DNA from: Melittangium boletus DSM 14713
GTDB taxonomy: Bacteria > Myxococcota > Myxococcia > Myxococcales > Myxococcaceae
Direction: 5' to 3'
Length of the DNA: 64,000 nucleotides
Assembly (NCBI RefSeq): GCF_002305855.1
Contig: NZ_CP022163.1
Coordinates: forward strand, 5,332,292-5,396,291
This document shows, one piece after another, positions 25,959-34,106 of this stretch. The notes below the pieces were generated by a model that worked only from the letters and a program-made list of their open reading frames with translations, did not search any database and had not been told where the DNA came from. The stretch's first letter is position 1. Every line of letters begins with the position of its first letter. The position numbers and the translations under genes are program-made.

Positions 25959-26927
25959 TCAGGTGTCGAGCACGTAGGCGAAGATGAGCGGGGCGACGAT
26001 GGAGGCGTCGCTCTCCACGATGTACTTCGGCGTGTCGACGCCGAGCTTGCCCCAGGTGATCTTCTCGTTGGGCACCGCGCCCGAGTACGAGCCATAGCTC
26101 GTGGTCGAGTCGCTGATCTGGCAGAAGTAGCCCCAGAGTGGCACGCCCGTGCGTTGCAGGTCCTGGTGCAGCATGGGCACCACGCAGATGGGGAAGTCGC
26201 CGGCGATGCCGCCGCCAATCTGGAAGAAGCCCACGGACGTCCGGGGCGCCGTCTCCGTGTACCACTGGGCGAGCGTGGTCATGTACTCGATGCCCGTGCG
26301 CACCGTGTGCACGTTCTTCACGTCCCCCGAGATGCAGTGGCCCGCGTACATGTTGCCGAGCGTGGAGTCCTCCCAGCCGGGCACCCACATGGGCAGGTTC
26401 TTCTCGCACGCCGCGAGCAGCCAGCTGTTCTTGGGGTCGATCTGGTAGCGGTCGCGCAGCTTGCCGCCGCGCAGCACCCGGTAGAAGAACTCGTGGGGGA
26501 AGTAGCGCTGGCCGGCCTGATCCGCGGCGACCCACTCCTCCAGCACCGCGGTCTCGATGCGGCGCATGGCCTCCATCTCCGGGATGCACGTGTCCGTCAC
26601 CCGGTTCATGTGCCGCTCGAGCAGCCCCTGCTCGTCCTTGGGCGTCAGGTCCCGGTAGTTCGGCACGCGCTCGTAGAACTCGTGGGCGACGAGGTTGAAC
26701 AGATCCTCCTCCAGGTTCGCGCCGGTGCAGCAGATGGCGTGGACCTTGCCTTGCCGGATCATCTCCGCCAGGGAGATGCCCAGCTCCGCGGTGCTCATCG
26801 CGCCCGCGAGCGTCACCAGCATCTTCCCGCCGCCCTCCAGGTGGCGCAGGTAGCCCTCGGAGGCATCGACGAGCGCCGCCGCGTTGAAGTGCTTGAAGTG
26901 GGTCCGGCAGAAATCCCTGATGTTCAT
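25959..26927 (-). CDS. Deoxyhypusine synthase-like protein (homospermidine synthase candidate)
   Basis: A 322-residue cytosolic NAD-dependent enzyme of the deoxyhypusine synthase family. Conserved elements are MLVTLAGAMSTAELG, HAICCTGANLEEDLF, GNMYAGH, FFQIGGGIAGDF and the active-site lysine in KITWGKL (Lys294), corresponding to the lysine that forms the enamine intermediate in eukaryotic enzymes. The end, ESDASIVAPLIFAYV, also matches. Bacteria lack eIF5A, so bacterial members are thought to make homospermidine or a related polyamine from spermidine. The start at 26927 has AGGAG nine bases upstream. It is convergent with the acyltransferase gene (seven bp apart) and divergent from the alkyl-DHAP synthase gene. 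Confidence 0.85.
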   Translation of the reverse strand: MNIRDFCRTHFKHFNAAALVDASEGYLRHLEGGGKMLVTLAGAMSTAELGISLAEMIRQGKVHAICCTGANLEEDLFNLVAHEFYERVPNYRDLTPKDEQGLLERHMNRVTDTCIPEMEAMRRIETAVLEEWVAADQAGQRYFPHEFFYRVLRGGKLRDRYQIDPKNSWLLAACEKNLPMWVPGWEDSTLGNMYAGHCISGDVKNVHTVRTGIEYMTTLAQWYTETAPRTSVGFFQIGGGIAGDFPICVVPMLHQDLQRTGVPLWGYFCQISDSTTSYGSYSGAVPNEKITWGKLGVDTPKYIVESDASIVAPLIFAYVLDT

Positions 26928-27049
26928 GTACCGCAGCTCCTGACGACGAAGGGTCGGCGTGGGAGCTGTCGCCAAGGCGCACCACACCGAACGCCCTACG
27001 GCCCGGGAATGGGCCGCCATCGAGGCGCTGGGTGGCTGTGGACGGCCGG

Positions 27050-27078
27050 CATATAGACACGTCCGATGTCCGCCGCAA
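27050..27078 (-). promoter_or_regulatory. Candidate promoter of the deoxyhypusine synthase-like gene
   Basis: On the minus strand TTGCGG (27078-27073) is followed by a 17-bp spacer and TATATG (27055-27050), a fair housekeeping promoter. Transcription would start near 27043, giving a leader of about 115 nt before the ATG at 26927. This is a sequence match only. Confidence 0.5.
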
Positions 27079-27157
27079 CTGGACCGCGAAAGCGGTGAGT
27101 TGTCGGGCCTGAGGAACCATGCTACCCATCGCGCTCAGCCACTCGACGGTGCGATGG

Positions 27158-27177
27158 CGGTGTGCATGAGCACACCG
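27158..27177. repeat. Perfect 8-bp hairpin
   Basis: CGGTGTGC and GCACACCG form a perfect inverted repeat around a 4-base ATGA loop. No T-run follows in either direction. It lies 155 bp upstream of the alkyl-DHAP synthase ATG and 80 bp upstream of the leftward promoter, so it could be an operator or an end-of-transcript structure. Confidence 0.45.
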
Positions 27178-27331
27178 TAGCCCGTTCCTTGGTGGCTATG
27201 CTTGTGCATCGCGGAGCGGGTGAGCGGGGCGCGTGTCTCCACGCCAGCGCGTCATCCCCGACCTAATCACACACGGATATCCGCGACGGGTACCTCCTTG
27301 GAACGAAGGTGTCCGCGCGAGGGAGAACATC

Positions 27332-29209
27332 ATGGACAAGAAGCCAACCATTCCGCTCGGACAGGCGGTCGCCACGGGAGACACGTCCTTCGTTCCCCCC
27401 GCGCCGGCGTCGTTCCCGTCCTTCGATGACGAGGCCCTGGATGGCTGGGGTTTCAAGGATACGAAGTTCGTCGTGCAGCCCAATGGCTCCGTGGTGCTCA
27501 CCGGCACGCGCTACAACATCAGCAACGTCGAGCTGCCGTCGCTCATGCCGTGGTTCTCCAAGAAGCTGGAGGCTCCGCTCGGATATGACAATCGGAACGA
27601 GCCTCAATACCCGCCGCCCGTCCCCGAGGCCCGTCAGGCGCCCGAGCTCGTCGCCGAGCTGCGGACCTTCCTGACGCCCGAGCAGCTCTCCGACGAGCCC
27701 ACGGTGCGGCTGCGCCGCGGACACGGACACACCGGCGCGGAGATCTGGGCCATCCGCTACGAGCGGCTGGGCCGCGTGCCGGATCTCGTGGTGTTTCCCC
27801 GCTCGCACGAGGAGGTGGTGCGCATCACCGACGTGGCCCGGAAGGGGGGCGCGTGTCTCATCCCCTTCGGAGGCGGCACCAACGTCACCGAGGCCCTGCG
27901 CCTGTCCGTGCACGAGCAGCGCTTCGTCATCGCCGTGGACATGCGGCACATGAACCGCGTGCTCTGGGTGGATCCGGTCAACCGCATGGCGTGCATCGAG
28001 GCGGGCGCCACGGGCCGCCACATCGTGAGCGAGCTGGCGAAGTACGGCCTCACCCTGGGCCATGAGCCGGACAGCTTGGAGTTCTCCACGCTGGGCGGGT
28101 GGATCGCCACCAACGCGAGCGGCATGAAGAAGAACCGCTACGGCAACATCGAGGACCTGGTGCTCGACATGCGCGTGGTGACGGCGCACGGCGTGGTGGA
28201 GCGGCCGCACGTGGGTCCTCGCGAGAGCATTGGCGCCAACCCGAGGAACTTCATGTTCGGCAGCGAGGGCAACTACGGCATCGTGACGAGCGCCGTGGTG
28301 AAGCTCTTCCCGGTCCCCGAGGTGCAGCGCTACGGCAGCGTCCTGTTCCCGGACCTGTCCTCGGGTCTGGCGTTCCTCTACGAGCTGCAGCGCTCGGGCG
28401 CGGTGCCCGCGAGCGTGCGCGTCATGGACAGCACGCAGTTCCAGTTCGGCCAGGCGCTCAAGCCGGCCACCACCGGCGCGGCCGCCCAGGCCAAGAGCGC
28501 GCTGGAGAAGTTCTTCGTCACGAAGGTGAAGGGCTTCGATCCGGACAAGCTCGCGGTCGCCACGCTCGTGTTCGAGGGCACGCGCGAGGAGGTGGAGTAC
28601 CAGGAGAAGACGCTGTACCGGATCGCCGAGCGCCATGGCGGCATGAAGGCGGGAGGCACCAACGGCGAGCGGGGCTACCAGCTCACGTTCGGCATCGCCT
28701 ACATCCGCGATCTCACCTTCTCGCACTGGGCCATCGCCGAGAGCTTCGAGACGAGCGTGCCCTGGAGCCGCGCCATGGAGTTGTACGAGCGCGTGCGCGA
28801 GCGCATCCACCGCGAGCACGAACAGCGCAAGCTTCCGGGCAAGCCGTTCTTCACGGGCCGCCTCACCCAGGTCTACCCCAGCGGCATCGCCATGTACTTC
28901 TACATGGGCTTCTACACGAAGGGCGTCGAGGATCCGGTGGGGCAGTACGCCGCGCTGGAGCACGCGGCGCGCGAGGAGATCCTGGCCTCGGGCGGCACGC
29001 TGTCGCACCACCATGGCATTGGGAAGATCCGCCAGGACTTCATGGGCGACATCTACTCGGAGGGCGCGCTCGCGCTCTCTCGCGAGGTGAAGAAGGCGGT
29101 GGACCCGGACAACCTCTTCGGCGCGGCCAATCACGGCGTGCGGGGGCAGGTGGAGCTCGAGTCGAAGGACGCGCCCCGGACGAATACCCGCCGCACGGGG
29201 TCCGACTGA
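27332..29209 (+). CDS. agpS: Alkyldihydroxyacetonephosphate synthase-like flavoprotein (AGPS family)
   Basis: A 625-residue FAD-linked enzyme. In eukaryotes and in Myxococcus this family exchanges the acyl chain of acyl-DHAP for a fatty alcohol, forming the ether bond of ether lipids. Diagnostic segments are an N-terminal region with GWGFKDT, then DLVVFPRSHEEVVRITDVA and IPFGGGTNVTEAL. HEPDSLEFSTLGGWIATNAS and KNRYGNIEDLV follow, with the active-site triple histidine in SHHHGIGKIRQDF near the C-terminus. D-lactate dehydrogenase-type oxidases share the FAD fold but lack this combination. ATG 27332 has GGGAG six bases upstream. There is no peroxisomal-type targeting and no fatty-alcohol or acyltransferase gene directly beside it. 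Confidence 0.88.
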   Translation: MDKKPTIPLGQAVATGDTSFVPPAPASFPSFDDEALDGWGFKDTKFVVQPNGSVVLTGTRYNISNVELPSLMPWFSKKLEAPLGYDNRNEPQYPPPVPEARQAPELVAELRTFLTPEQLSDEPTVRLRRGHGHTGAEIWAIRYERLGRVPDLVVFPRSHEEVVRITDVARKGGACLIPFGGGTNVTEALRLSVHEQRFVIAVDMRHMNRVLWVDPVNRMACIEAGATGRHIVSELAKYGLTLGHEPDSLEFSTLGGWIATNASGMKKNRYGNIEDLVLDMRVVTAHGVVERPHVGPRESIGANPRNFMFGSEGNYGIVTSAVVKLFPVPEVQRYGSVLFPDLSSGLAFLYELQRSGAVPASVRVMDSTQFQFGQALKPATTGAAAQAKSALEKFFVTKVKGFDPDKLAVATLVFEGTREEVEYQEKTLYRIAERHGGMKAGGTNGERGYQLTFGIAYIRDLTFSHWAIAESFETSVPWSRAMELYERVRERIHREHEQRKLPGKPFFTGRLTQVYPSGIAMYFYMGFYTKGVEDPVGQYAALEHAAREEILASGGTLSHHHGIGKIRQDFMGDIYSEGALALSREVKKAVDPDNLFGAANHGVRGQVELESKDAPRTNTRRTGSD

Positions 29210-29223
29210 CCGGCGGCGTCATC

Positions 29224-29251
29224 GGGGCGGATCGAAGCCTCGATCCGCCCC
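29224..29251. terminator. Bidirectional hairpin between convergent genes
   Basis: GGGGCGGATCGA (29224-29235) and TCGATCCGCCCC (29240-29251) pair perfectly over 12 bp with the 4-base loop AGCC. It sits between the stop codons of the alkyl-DHAP synthase gene and the phospholipase-like gene. It lacks a T-run, as is common in very GC-rich genomes, but position and stability favour a terminator for both. Confidence 0.75.
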
Positions 29252-29269
29252 GTGTCCGAGCGGGCCTCC

Positions 29270-30973
29270 TCAGTAGGCCCAGACCTCGAGCGAGGACACG
29301 CGGTCATTCCACTGCGTGCCCAGGTTGTTGATGCTCTGCGTGACGTACAGCCCAGTGCCTCCCCAGTTGTCGTTCTCCCAGAGGTTCGCCCGGTAGTTGC
29401 CGATGACCCGGAGGGAAGACGCGCGGTCATTGAAGCCCCGGCTGTTCAGCTCGTAGGTGGGGCCCGTCAACTGGATGAGGTCACCCTGGTAGTCGGCGTG
29501 CTCGTACAGGTAGACGCCGGGCTGGGCGCCATAGCCCCACACCGCGTAGGCATAGTCTCCCTGCCAGCGCATGTAGTGCGCGCCCCACTGCGAATAGGCC
29601 CAGTTGTTGAAGCCACCGGGCGTCCGCTTGACCAGGACGGTCCAGTACTGGAACGGGAAGCGCGCCCGCACCTTCGTGGCGAGCTGCGCCGCCCGGTTCT
29701 CCGCGGAACCACTCAGGCCGCCAAGCTGACTGTCGACATAGCTCGCGAGGAAGCTCTCGCTGACCGCGCTGTCGCTCGACAACGTGTTGAACGCCACGTG
29801 GCTGTAGCCATCCACCCAGTCCGACTGCCGGTACAGCCCATAGTGCGTCGTGGAATAGCCCCAGTTGTCGCCTCCCGGGGTCCCCGACACGATGACATGC
29901 CAATACATGCCGGGCAGCTTGCCCTCCACGAAGGTCCTGGCCTCGATGAGCCGATCCCTCGCCTTGTCATCGCCGTCGCCGTGAAGGCCATAGGAGATGT
30001 TGTTGAAGACGGTCGAGAAGTCTCCGCCGATGGCGGACGCGCTCGTGGCCAGGCGGAAGTTGTGGGCGATGATGGCGTCAATCAATCCCGCGCCCGGGAA
30101 GTCCATCATCAGCACGCCGGTGCGCTGCACGTTGCTCCCCATCAGGTAGTGCAGGGCCTGCTCGTTGACGTCGTCCGCGATGCCAGCGGGAGTTCCCCCC
30201 GCGCCCGCGGCGCTCAGGAAGTTGAGATACAGCGCGTTGGTGTCGCCGGTGTTGGTCGTCACGAGGTGGTTGCGCACCAGGTTCCACTTCGTCGTGGTGT
30301 TGGTCTCCTCCCACGCGTCCTGCAGGCGGATGCTGTTCCAGTTGATGCCGTGGTCTCCTCCCTCGAAGTCATCGAGGATGACGATCTTGCCGCGCGCCTC
30401 TCCCAGCGTCGGCACGTGCGTGCCCCGCCAGATGTAGGGGCTGTAGGCCGCCTGGTCGCGGTACCACTCGAAGGTCGCGGCGAAGGAGCGGGTGTTGCCC
30501 TCCTCGGTGTGCTCCTTCTTCACGCGCATCAGGACGGTTTCAGTGGGGTTGTCCTTCAGGAACTGCACCGTGGTGCCCAACACGTAATCGAAGTTGGTCA
30601 TCAGGTGGTACGCGCCGTGGTGGATGGTGAAGCGATCCCCGATGTGGCGCGCGCGGATGTCCACGGCTCGCACACCCGCGTCGAGCTGCGGGCGGAGGTT
30701 CAGTCCCTGGGTGAGGATCCACGCGCGCTCGAAGACGGTCACGTACCATTCCGTCTCATCGGCCATGGTGTCATGGGTGCCTGGAATGGAGAGCGCCGAG
30801 ACCTTCGTGGCGTTGGGCAGCCAGCGCATCCAGTTGGGGTGCTGGGTGGGGATGCTCGTCGCGTCGTTGAAATACCGGCCATGCGCGGCGGCGAAGGGCG
30901 CTGGCAGGAGCAAGGCCAGCAGGAGGGCCAGCGCGCCGCGCTGAATCCGGAAGGGGTTGTTCAATGGCTTCAT
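29270..30973 (-). CDS. Secreted phosphatidylinositol-specific phospholipase C-like protein with beta/gamma-crystallin tail
   Basis: A 567-residue secreted protein. Residues 1-30 are a Sec signal. The PI-PLC X-type domain has both catalytic histidines, His67 in SIPGTHDTM and His119 in IHHGAYH, plus LMRVKKEH. A long middle region repeats GMYWHVIVSGTPGG-like and FQYWTVLVKRTPGGF strands. The last 85 residues form a beta/gamma-crystallin domain with two calcium-binding N/D-N/D-x-x-S-S motifs (NDRASS and NDRVSS). It could cleave phosphatidylinositol or glycosyl-PI head groups of prey or host membranes. The ATG at 30973 has GGAG five bases upstream and starts the signal peptide. The gene stands between two strong hairpins. 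Confidence 0.85.
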   Translation of the reverse strand: MKPLNNPFRIQRGALALLLALLLPAPFAAAHGRYFNDATSIPTQHPNWMRWLPNATKVSALSIPGTHDTMADETEWYVTVFERAWILTQGLNLRPQLDAGVRAVDIRARHIGDRFTIHHGAYHLMTNFDYVLGTTVQFLKDNPTETVLMRVKKEHTEEGNTRSFAATFEWYRDQAAYSPYIWRGTHVPTLGEARGKIVILDDFEGGDHGINWNSIRLQDAWEETNTTTKWNLVRNHLVTTNTGDTNALYLNFLSAAGAGGTPAGIADDVNEQALHYLMGSNVQRTGVLMMDFPGAGLIDAIIAHNFRLATSASAIGGDFSTVFNNISYGLHGDGDDKARDRLIEARTFVEGKLPGMYWHVIVSGTPGGDNWGYSTTHYGLYRQSDWVDGYSHVAFNTLSSDSAVSESFLASYVDSQLGGLSGSAENRAAQLATKVRARFPFQYWTVLVKRTPGGFNNWAYSQWGAHYMRWQGDYAYAVWGYGAQPGVYLYEHADYQGDLIQLTGPTYELNSRGFNDRASSLRVIGNYRANLWENDNWGGTGLYVTQSINNLGTQWNDRVSSLEVWAY

Positions 30974-31007
30974 GCGTTCTCCAGAATGAGGGTGCACCCG
31001 TGAAGAC

Positions 31008-31033
31008 AGTCCAGGACAGGCGTGTCCTGGACT
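31008..31033. repeat. Perfect 11-bp hairpin upstream of the phospholipase gene
   Basis: AGTCCAGGACA (31008-31018) and TGTCCTGGACT (31023-31033) pair perfectly around a GGCG loop. It lies 35 bp upstream of the phospholipase-like ATG and 61 bp downstream of the oxoamine-synthase stop, both on the minus strand. It may end the upstream transcript or sit in the 5' leader of the phospholipase mRNA. Confidence 0.6.
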
Positions 31034-31043
31034 CATGGAGTAT

Positions 31044-31068
31044 CACGGTTTATTCCGGAAAAACCGTG
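31044..31068 (-). terminator. Hairpin after the oxoamine-synthase gene
   Basis: CACGGTTT and AAACCGTG form an 8-bp stem around a 9-base loop (31052-31060), in an AT-rich spot 25 bp after the stop codon of the oxoamine-synthase gene. The T-rich arm and position fit a weak terminator for the flavoprotein-oxoamine synthase operon. It lies next to the stronger hairpin at 31008-31033. Confidence 0.5.
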
Positions 31069-31093
31069 AAGGCCGGATGTATGCTGGTTCGGA

Positions 31094-32776
31094 TCACACC
31101 AGTCCGGAGCCGAAGGCGCTCGACAGGTAGGCGCGCGCCTCGGTGATGGACTCGTCGATGATGCGCGCCGCCTCGAGCGCGTCCTGGGGCTCGTGGGCCG
31201 CCTGCACCTGGAGCCGGAAGCGCGAGGAGCCCGTCGGCGTCACCGGGAACTCCACCATGAACGCGAGGACGCCCCGGTCGAACAGCCGCCGGTTGGCGAT
31301 GCGCGCCAGCTTCTCGTTCCCAATGAGCAGGGGAACGATGGGCGAGGGGGAACCCATGCATGTCAGGCCGCGCCGGGTGAGTTCATCGCGCAGGGCGTGG
31401 ATGGCCTTGAACAGCCGCCCGCGCAGCACCTCGCCCTCGGGCGAGCGGAGGATCCGCGTGGCCTCGAGCACCACCGCCGTCTGCACGGGAGACAGGGCGT
31501 TGGAGAACATGTGCGAGCCGCCGAACATCTTCACGTACTGTTTGACCGCCGCCGAGCGCGAGGCCAGGAAGCCGCCATTGGACGAGAACGTCTTGGAGAA
31601 GGCGCCCATCACCAGGTCCACCTTGCCCAGCAACTCCTGCATGCCGAGCACGCCCGTTCCGCCGGGGCCCATGGCGCCCAGGTCGTGCGCCACGTCCACC
31701 AGCAGGGTGGCATCGTACTGACGGCAGATGTCCTGCAAGGTGACGAGGTCCGGCCAGTCGGCGTCCACGGAGAACAGGCCATCGGTCACCACGAGGATGC
31801 CGTTGCGTGAGTCTCGCGAGCGGATGTCCTGGAGGTGTTGGCGCACCGCCTCGATGTTGAGGTGTTCGTAGCGGATGACGTTCCGGGTGGCCGCGCGCGC
31901 GCCCTGTTGCAGGCAGGCGTGCGCCAGCCGGTCGATGACGACGTAATCCTCCTGGCGCACCAGCCCCACCATCGCGCCGAAGCCCGCCCCCCATCCGGTG
32001 GGGAACAGGGTGAGGTGTTCCATCTTCAGGAGATCGCCCAGCTCCGCCTCCAGCGCGTCGGAGATGCGCGTGTTGCCGAGCACCATGGGCGAGCCGGCGC
32101 TATGGGGGCCGTAATCGTGCAGGGCCCGGGCCGCCGCTTCCCGGATGGCGGGGTGGGCGTTGAAGGACAGGTAGTCCTGGGAGTTGAAGTTGATGCCCTG
32201 GGTGCGGCGGCCCACGTCATTGGTGATGGTGGCGATGCTGCCCGGCGAGGCCTCCAGCACCCGGGAGTATTGCCAGGTCTCGGTCCGGCGGCGGGCTTCC
32301 ACCCAGCCGTGGAACTCCTCGGTGCGCTGCATCAGGTTGCGGCCCACGGGCCGGTAGAAGTCATAGGCGTTCTTGTCGAGCGCGTAGGTCTCGTCCGGAT
32401 CGGCGTCGCGGCGCAGGTGCGCGGGCCGCCACATCTCCTCCAGGTCCACGCGGACCTGGGGCAGCTCCTGGCGCAGGAAGCCCCAGAGGGCCCGCACCGC
32501 GCCGTCCTCGTCGGACGCGGAGGGGGGGCCTTCCCCGAGCGCCGTCATCGACTCCCAGGGGATGTGGCTGGCCCAGTTGCGCATCATCTCGGAGACTTCC
32601 CGCGCGGCCGCTCCCAGTTCGGTGGCGCACCGCCTCAGGGTTTCCCGGGCATCGGGGGTGGCGAGGACTTCCTCGAGGGAGCGTCCCTTCATGCCGCGGG
32701 TGGCCTCGTCGGCCGCTCCCAGGATGGCGCCAATGAGTTCATCGTCCTCGCGGGGTTGGATGGGCATGGGATTCAT
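31094..32776 (-). CDS. PLP-dependent alpha-oxoamine synthase family protein with long N-terminal extension
   Basis: A 560-residue cytosolic enzyme. From about residue 160 on it is an alpha-oxoamine synthase of the serine palmitoyltransferase/KBL/BioF/CqsA type. Visible motifs are NFNSQDYLSFNAHP, AGSPMVLGNTRI, the cofactor residues Asp361 and His364 (VDVAHDLGAMG) and the PLP-binding Lys395 (GAFSKTFSSNGG). It should decarboxylatively condense an amino acid with an acyl-CoA or acyl carrier thioester. The first 150 residues are helical and match nothing I know; typical members have about 400 residues. Its ATG is four bases after the stop of the flavoprotein gene, so the two form one operon. The product could be a sphingoid-like base, an autoinducer-type ketone or another natural product. 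Confidence 0.82.
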   Translation of the reverse strand: MNPMPIQPREDDELIGAILGAADEATRGMKGRSLEEVLATPDARETLRRCATELGAAAREVSEMMRNWASHIPWESMTALGEGPPSASDEDGAVRALWGFLRQELPQVRVDLEEMWRPAHLRRDADPDETYALDKNAYDFYRPVGRNLMQRTEEFHGWVEARRRTETWQYSRVLEASPGSIATITNDVGRRTQGINFNSQDYLSFNAHPAIREAAARALHDYGPHSAGSPMVLGNTRISDALEAELGDLLKMEHLTLFPTGWGAGFGAMVGLVRQEDYVVIDRLAHACLQQGARAATRNVIRYEHLNIEAVRQHLQDIRSRDSRNGILVVTDGLFSVDADWPDLVTLQDICRQYDATLLVDVAHDLGAMGPGGTGVLGMQELLGKVDLVMGAFSKTFSSNGGFLASRSAAVKQYVKMFGGSHMFSNALSPVQTAVVLEATRILRSPEGEVLRGRLFKAIHALRDELTRRGLTCMGSPSPIVPLLIGNEKLARIANRRLFDRGVLAFMVEFPVTPTGSSRFRLQVQAAHEPQDALEAARIIDESITEARAYLSSAFGSGLV

Positions 32777-32780
32777 GGGC

Positions 32781-34106
32781 TCAGGCGGCGAACAGGTTGT
32801 TCAGGTACTGGCGGGAGGTGGACTCGAAGTTCTCGAAGATGGCGTGTCCGCGCGAGGACTCCTTCGCGGCGTCATTGATCAGGTACAGATTGGAGGCCTG
32901 GAAGAACTCGGACACCGGGGCGATGTCCGCATGGGTGGCGATGAAGCGGTTGCTCTCCTCCTGATTGCCTCGCAGGGACACGAAGAGCTGGAGCTCGTCG
33001 TGCCGCAGGGGCTTCATCTCGGCGAGGGTGCAGACATAGTCGTAGTAGGCGGCGGCCGACTGGCTCCGGCGCCGGGCCTCGTAATGCTTGAGCGCTTCAT
33101 CCAGGGGCTGGCGCCCGGAGAGCCACCCGTCGAGCGCCGACGCCGCCAGCTCCGCGTCCCGGAAGGCATGCGTCATCCCCGTGGCGGTGCATTGATCCTT
33201 GAAACTGCCCGCGTCCCCCACCAACACCCAGCCGGGCCCGTGCAGGGGCCGCAGGAAGGCCGCCTGATCCAGCGTCCCATACAGACGCTCCTCCCGCTGG
33301 CCCTGGGTGCGGACCCGCTCGCCGAACTCCGGACTCACGAAGTCCAGCGCGCGCTGGAAGTTGCCGGGGATGTCCCGGCGGAATGCCTCGGACCACTCGC
33401 TGGGGCCGAAGACCAACGTCATGTTCTGCCCGAAGTTGGTGGGGACGATCGCCGCGCCCATCCGTCCCCGGCGCAGCAGGTGCGCCCGTCCCGCGTCGAA
33501 ACCGGAGAAATAGCCCCAGTAGGCGAAGGTGCACTTGAGGCGTTCATCGAACCTGGGCAGCTTGAGCGTCCGGGCGACGAAGGAGTTGCGTCCATCCGCG
33601 CCGATGACGATGCGCGCCCGCTCCTCCACCCGCGTGCCCTCCCGGGTCCGGCCCCGGATGCCCACCACGCGGCTCCCCTCGGTGAGCAGCTCCTCGACGG
33701 CGAAGCCCTCGCGGACCTCCACTCCGGACTCCCCGGCGGCGTCGACGAGGTGCTTGTCCAACACGCGGCGCCGGACCGAGCAGTAGCGCCTCACCACGCC
33801 CGAGTCATCGCCGTGCAATTGCTGGAAGTACTGGCGCAGCAACTCCTCCGGAATGCCCCCGGTCAGGGGAATGCCGTCGTGCTCCAGCGTCAGCTCCGTA
33901 TATGACGGCGTGGTGGCGAGCACCCGGTCCAACAACCCCCACCGGTTCAGATACGAGGTTCCATGGGGCCAGAGGAAGTGCGTGGAAATGACATCACTGG
34001 GAAAGGTGGAGCGATCCACCATCAGCACCCGGTGCCCCTTGCGTGCCAGCAACATCGCCGTGGCCGCGCCCGCGCACCGGCCACCGATAACGATTGCATC
34101 AAACAT
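32781..34106 (-). CDS. FAD-dependent oxidoreductase/monooxygenase (PHBH fold)
   Basis: A 441-residue flavoprotein. The N-terminal dinucleotide-binding motif is GGRCAGAATAMLLARKG, the second FAD motif is RIVIGADGRNS and the third is VLVGDAGSFKDQCTA, the order typical of group A monooxygenases, halogenases and geranylgeranyl reductases. The halogenase signature WxWxIP was not seen. The last 80 residues form a helical tail (VSEFFQASNLYLIND) not typical of simple hydroxylases. It is the first gene of an operon with the oxoamine synthase. An oxidative or reductive tailoring step on the same metabolite is inferred. The start at 34106 lies in a distinctly AT-rich leader. Confidence 0.8.
   Translation of the reverse strand: MFDAIVIGGRCAGAATAMLLARKGHRVLMVDRSTFPSDVISTHFLWPHGTSYLNRWGLLDRVLATTPSYTELTLEHDGIPLTGGIPEELLRQYFQQLHGDDSGVVRRYCSVRRRVLDKHLVDAAGESGVEVREGFAVEELLTEGSRVVGIRGRTREGTRVEERARIVIGADGRNSFVARTLKLPRFDERLKCTFAYWGYFSGFDAGRAHLLRRGRMGAAIVPTNFGQNMTLVFGPSEWSEAFRRDIPGNFQRALDFVSPEFGERVRTQGQREERLYGTLDQAAFLRPLHGPGWVLVGDAGSFKDQCTATGMTHAFRDAELAASALDGWLSGRQPLDEALKHYEARRRSQSAAAYYDYVCTLAEMKPLRHDELQLFVSLRGNQEESNRFIATHADIAPVSEFFQASNLYLINDAAKESSRGHAIFENFESTSRQYLNNLFAA

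Larger units (their letters stand above)
26928..27331. other. 404-bp divergent intergenic region
   Basis: This gap separates the deoxyhypusine synthase-like gene and the alkyl-DHAP synthase gene. No coding frame in it has a credible start. It contains a candidate vegetative promoter for the leftward gene and an 8-bp hairpin, both listed separately. A promoter for the rightward gene was not recognised; the last 80 bp before its start are mixed in composition and contain GATATCCG. Confidence 0.5.
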
